This document shows, piece after piece, positions 62,363 through 64,000 of a stretch of 64,000 bases of DNA. Source of the stretch: Phycisphaeraceae bacterium (GTDB lineage: Bacteria > Planctomycetota > Phycisphaerae > Phycisphaerales > UBA1924). The stretch spans positions 144,454 to 208,453 of the forward strand of contig JAHBXD010000006.1 in assembly GCA_019636695.1 (NCBI GenBank), given 5' to 3'. Position 1 is the first letter of the stretch. Each line of letters opens with the position of its first letter. Below the pieces are notes generated by a model, which was not told the origin of the DNA, did no database searches, and saw only the letters and a list, made by a program, of their open reading frames with translations. The position numbers were made by a program, and so were the translations under genes.

Positions 62363-62758
62363 TTACGGGCCGATCTCCGGAATCGAACGCATCGTCTGAT
62401 CGATTCGGCAGAACTGCTGCGGCGGCACCGGCACGCTCTGATCAAGCACGCCATACTCGGTCCCTGCCGGCCAGATGGCATACCGCAGCGTCCACGATTT
62501 GAGATCGCCCCGCGATTTTTGGTTCTCTTCGAACCGCATCGAAAGTTGCTTCCCTACCGGAAGCTCCATCGTCCACACGGGGGTATCCGTTCGAACATCC
62601 GTGATCGTGATCGTGAGCGGTCGATGGCCCGTGCTGATGTATGTAAACGCATTCAGCGAACGCTGGTTGCCACCTTCACGCCAACCGTGATACATGCACC
62701 CACCCAGCACTGCCGCAATCGCGACACACGCCCCAAACTTTCCCGCACGATGCCGCAT
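62363..62758 (-). CDS. Small lipoprotein, unknown function
   Basis: 131 residues. The N-terminal signal (RHRAGKFGACVAIAAVLGGC) ends in a lipobox VLGGC. The mature part (~110 residues) is mostly beta by eye, including LTITITDVRTDTPVWTMEL and KSWTLRYAIWPAG. It resembles the short outer-membrane or periplasmic lipoproteins widespread in Phycisphaerae, but no named family is assigned. The start (ATG 62758) follows AAGGAG with a 6-base spacer. It converges on the zinc-ribbon gene with 9 bp between stops. Confidence 0.8.
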   Translation of the reverse strand: MRHRAGKFGACVAIAAVLGGCMYHGWREGGNQRSLNAFTYISTGHRPLTITITDVRTDTPVWTMELPVGKQLSMRFEENQKSRGDLKSWTLRYAIWPAGTEYGVLDQSVPVPPQQFCRIDQTMRSIPEIGP

Positions 62759-62957
62759 CACACCGGCTCCTTCCCCAGAAACTACCTCGGCCGGGGGTTT
62801 CCCTATCTGGCCTGCCGCCTTGGCTGCACGAGTCTATCGGTCGATTCCGGTCCCGTCCCGCACTCACACCCCAGTACGGACTTCTACCGCCCGGGTTCAC
62901 ACCCCAGGTCAGGTTGCCATGTCGCCGGGTGAGTTCTTCGGAACGCGGCAGGCTCGA

Positions 62958-63266
62958 TCACTCGCGTCCGGCTCTCGCCAGGGCTTCCCCTCGACCATAG
63001 TCCGGGGAGAATCGATCATGCCATCCTTCGAAGTCCTGGATCGCCAGTTCGATGGCTTCCCCGGGTTCGGGTTGCAGCACGAATCGTCGAATGGCGTAGA
63101 AATCATCGCGATACGACGTGCCGCAGCCGCCTATGGCCGCCCAGAGCACGCCCGCCGCGGCAGCGCCCATGAGTGTTCCCGCTGCGTGCCCCCGCCTCCT
63201 CACACCGAGAAGTTGAGCTTCCCTTCCGCCCCGTGCCGGCCAAGCGCGTAAACGCATTGCCGCCAT
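62958..63266 (-). CDS. Small lipoprotein candidate, unknown function
   Basis: 102 residues. An unusually long Arg-rich N-region (RLRAWPARGGREAQLLGVRRR) precedes a hydrophobic segment and lipobox (LWAAIGGCGTS). The mature part of ~50 residues is charged (FVLQPEPGEAIELAIQDFEGW) and unrecognised. ATG 63266 or 63257 are candidate starts; GGAGGGAGAG lies 8-17 bases upstream. The gene is on the same strand as the previous lipoprotein after a 199-bp gap in which nothing was recognised. Confidence 0.6.
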   Translation of the reverse strand: MAAMRLRAWPARGGREAQLLGVRRRGHAAGTLMGAAAAGVLWAAIGGCGTSYRDDFYAIRRFVLQPEPGEAIELAIQDFEGWHDRFSPDYGRGEALARAGRE

Positions 63267-63379
63267 GATGGACTCTCCCTCCAGAGAAAAGGTCGCATGC
63301 AATCCCGCAATCGCGACCTATCTCAGGAGAGAGAACCTCGGGCGGACCTTTCCCATGCCCCTTCGACCGTCACAGACGC

Positions 63380-63561
63380 GTCACACGGACTGGTGCGGGT
63401 GCATGGTGCCACATGGATATGACGCTGAACAGAGCCTGACGGCCAACGTCTATACCGATCCGAAACTCATGGACGTCGCTGGGGCGGTGGCGAGCCTGCA
63501 GGACCTGCCACTGGGCGCAGTCTGCCCGACAGCGACAGCCGTGGCGAACTCGTCGTGCTGA
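63380..63561 (+). pseudogene. Tyrosine recombinase/integrase C-terminal remnant
   Basis: The frame reads LTANVYTDPKLMDVAGAV, the end of the catalytic domain of planctomycete-type tyrosine recombinases (nucleophilic Tyr in VYTD, about 63451-63453). The normally preceding M-x-H-x-D-x-x-L segment is present just upstream in another frame as HMDMTL (from 63410). Removing ten bases (63430-63439 region) would join the two and restore HMDMTLTANVYTD. The catalytic Arg boxes and N-terminal domain are absent. It is an inactive scrap of an integrated element. Confidence 0.65.
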
Positions 63562-63647
63562 TGGGAAGGCGGGTCGCGAACAACTGCCCGTGATGGCGTG
63601 GCCCCCAAGCCGAACCTGCGGTCTCTGTGCACAAATCATGCTCACGC

Positions 63648-63668
63648 CGTACAGTCGTCTGCTGTACG
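63648..63668. promoter_or_regulatory. Perfect palindrome ahead of the right-edge gene (candidate operator)
   Basis: CGTACAG (63648-63654) and CTGTACG (63662-63668) form a perfect 7-bp inverted repeat with a 7-base spacer. It ends 6 bases before the Shine-Dalgarno GGAGAA of the next gene, so bound protein or an RNA hairpin could block its expression. A short ATTTTGG follows, which is too weak for an intrinsic terminator. Confidence 0.45.
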
Positions 63669-63685
63669 CATTTTGGAGAATTCAC

Positions 63686-64000
63686 ATGGATGATCTCCTC
63701 TTCTATGGGGACGACATGCACGCCACGCTGGAGAACCAGCGCGGGAAGGCGCGGGCGGCCGTTGAGGCAATGACTCCCGCCCAGATGAACGCCGCGGCCG
63801 ATGACGAGATCATCGCCAGCGTCGTGTCCCGACTCCGAATCGAGCCGCTAGCAATTTACGCGGACAAGGTTGAGGCGGACCACGTCGAAGCTCAGCTGGA
63901 CGTCTCGCAGCACCGCGATCGCGCTGTCTTCGACCGTAGTCGGCCCTGCATGATCAAAGCCAACCAGATAACGCTGCGGATTCCCTTCACCGGCGACCCA
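63686..64000 (+). CDS. Hypothetical protein (partial, runs off the right edge)
   Basis: 105 codons are visible with no stop. The ATG at 63686 follows GGAGAA with a 5-base spacer (63675-63680). The sequence is acidic and helical first (MDDLLFYGDDMHATLE; AADDEIIASVVSRLRIEPL), then beta-rich, ending at NQITLRIPFTGDP. No family is recognised. It is preceded by a palindrome and an integrase remnant, so it probably belongs to an accessory island continuing to the right. The codon pattern is GC-rich like its neighbours. Confidence 0.7.
   Translation, partial: MDDLLFYGDDMHATLENQRGKARAAVEAMTPAQMNAAADDEIIASVVSRLRIEPLAIYADKVEADHVEAQLDVSQHRDRAVFDRSRPCMIKANQITLRIPFTGDP

Overview
The window is GC-rich, densely packed bacterial chromosome. 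It most resembles Planctomycetota, probably class Phycisphaerae. The signs are two very large membrane-anchored Ser/Thr kinases (one with a beta-propeller sensor, one with long coiled-coil/TPR-like repeats), a sigma factor next to one of them, an FHA protein beside the other, a TPR-sulfotransferase, metal ABC permeases fused to DtxR-like domains, and several unusual domain fusions. The lineage is inferred from gene content; no rRNA is present. Almost everything up to about 63.3 kb is core-type chromosome. The last ~0.6 kb looks accessory.

Layout: 1-3.1 kb holds a TPR-sulfotransferase (running off the left edge) coupled to a class I aminotransferase. 3.2-6.5 kb holds rpsO, pnp and a cold-shock protein. 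6.5-11.1 kb is a four-gene Zn/Mn ABC transporter operon with 4-bp overlaps throughout, in which both permeases carry a C-terminal DtxR/MntR-like domain. 11.4-15.2 kb has a membrane-anchored HTH protein divergent from tilS, a pseudo-receiver and a two-RCK potassium channel. 15.3-19.3 kb is hrpA. 19.3-25.1 kb (minus) holds a HPPK fused to a secreted-type domain, a CoaE fused to a membrane PH-like domain, and an M14 peptidase. 25.4-30.2 kb is a signalling unit: short leader ORF, ECF-type sigma factor, small helical protein and a convergent kinase with a propeller.

30.2-37.4 kb (plus) is an AddB-AddA-ThiF/MoeB operon with overlapping genes. 37.4-41.9 kb (minus) is mutS coupled to an orphan N6-adenine methylase. 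42.3-46.9 kb (plus) is histidine degradation (hutH, hutG, hutI; no hutU in the window) and map. 47-51 kb (minus) is ahcY with a SahR-like ArsR-methyltransferase regulator, plus a Tat-exported Gfo/Idh/MocA oxidoreductase. 51-56.7 kb (minus) is an FHA protein followed by a second kinase with a 1119-bp internal tandem duplication and a frameshift at an eight-base homopolymer. 56.8-62.4 kb holds birA, a small fatty-acyl cassette (two hotdog proteins and a long ACP), recO, an HDOD-GGDEF-like protein and a coiled-coil zinc-ribbon protein. 62.4-64 kb holds two small lipoproteins, a tyrosine-recombinase remnant, and the start of an unknown gene behind a perfect palindrome.

No CRISPR array, rRNA, convincing tRNA or complete insertion sequence was seen. 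The observations most worth following are the homopolymer frameshift and recent duplication in the kinase, the two biosynthetic-enzyme fusions, the coupled leader ORF ahead of the sigma factor, the mutS-methylase pair, and the recombinase scar at the right edge.
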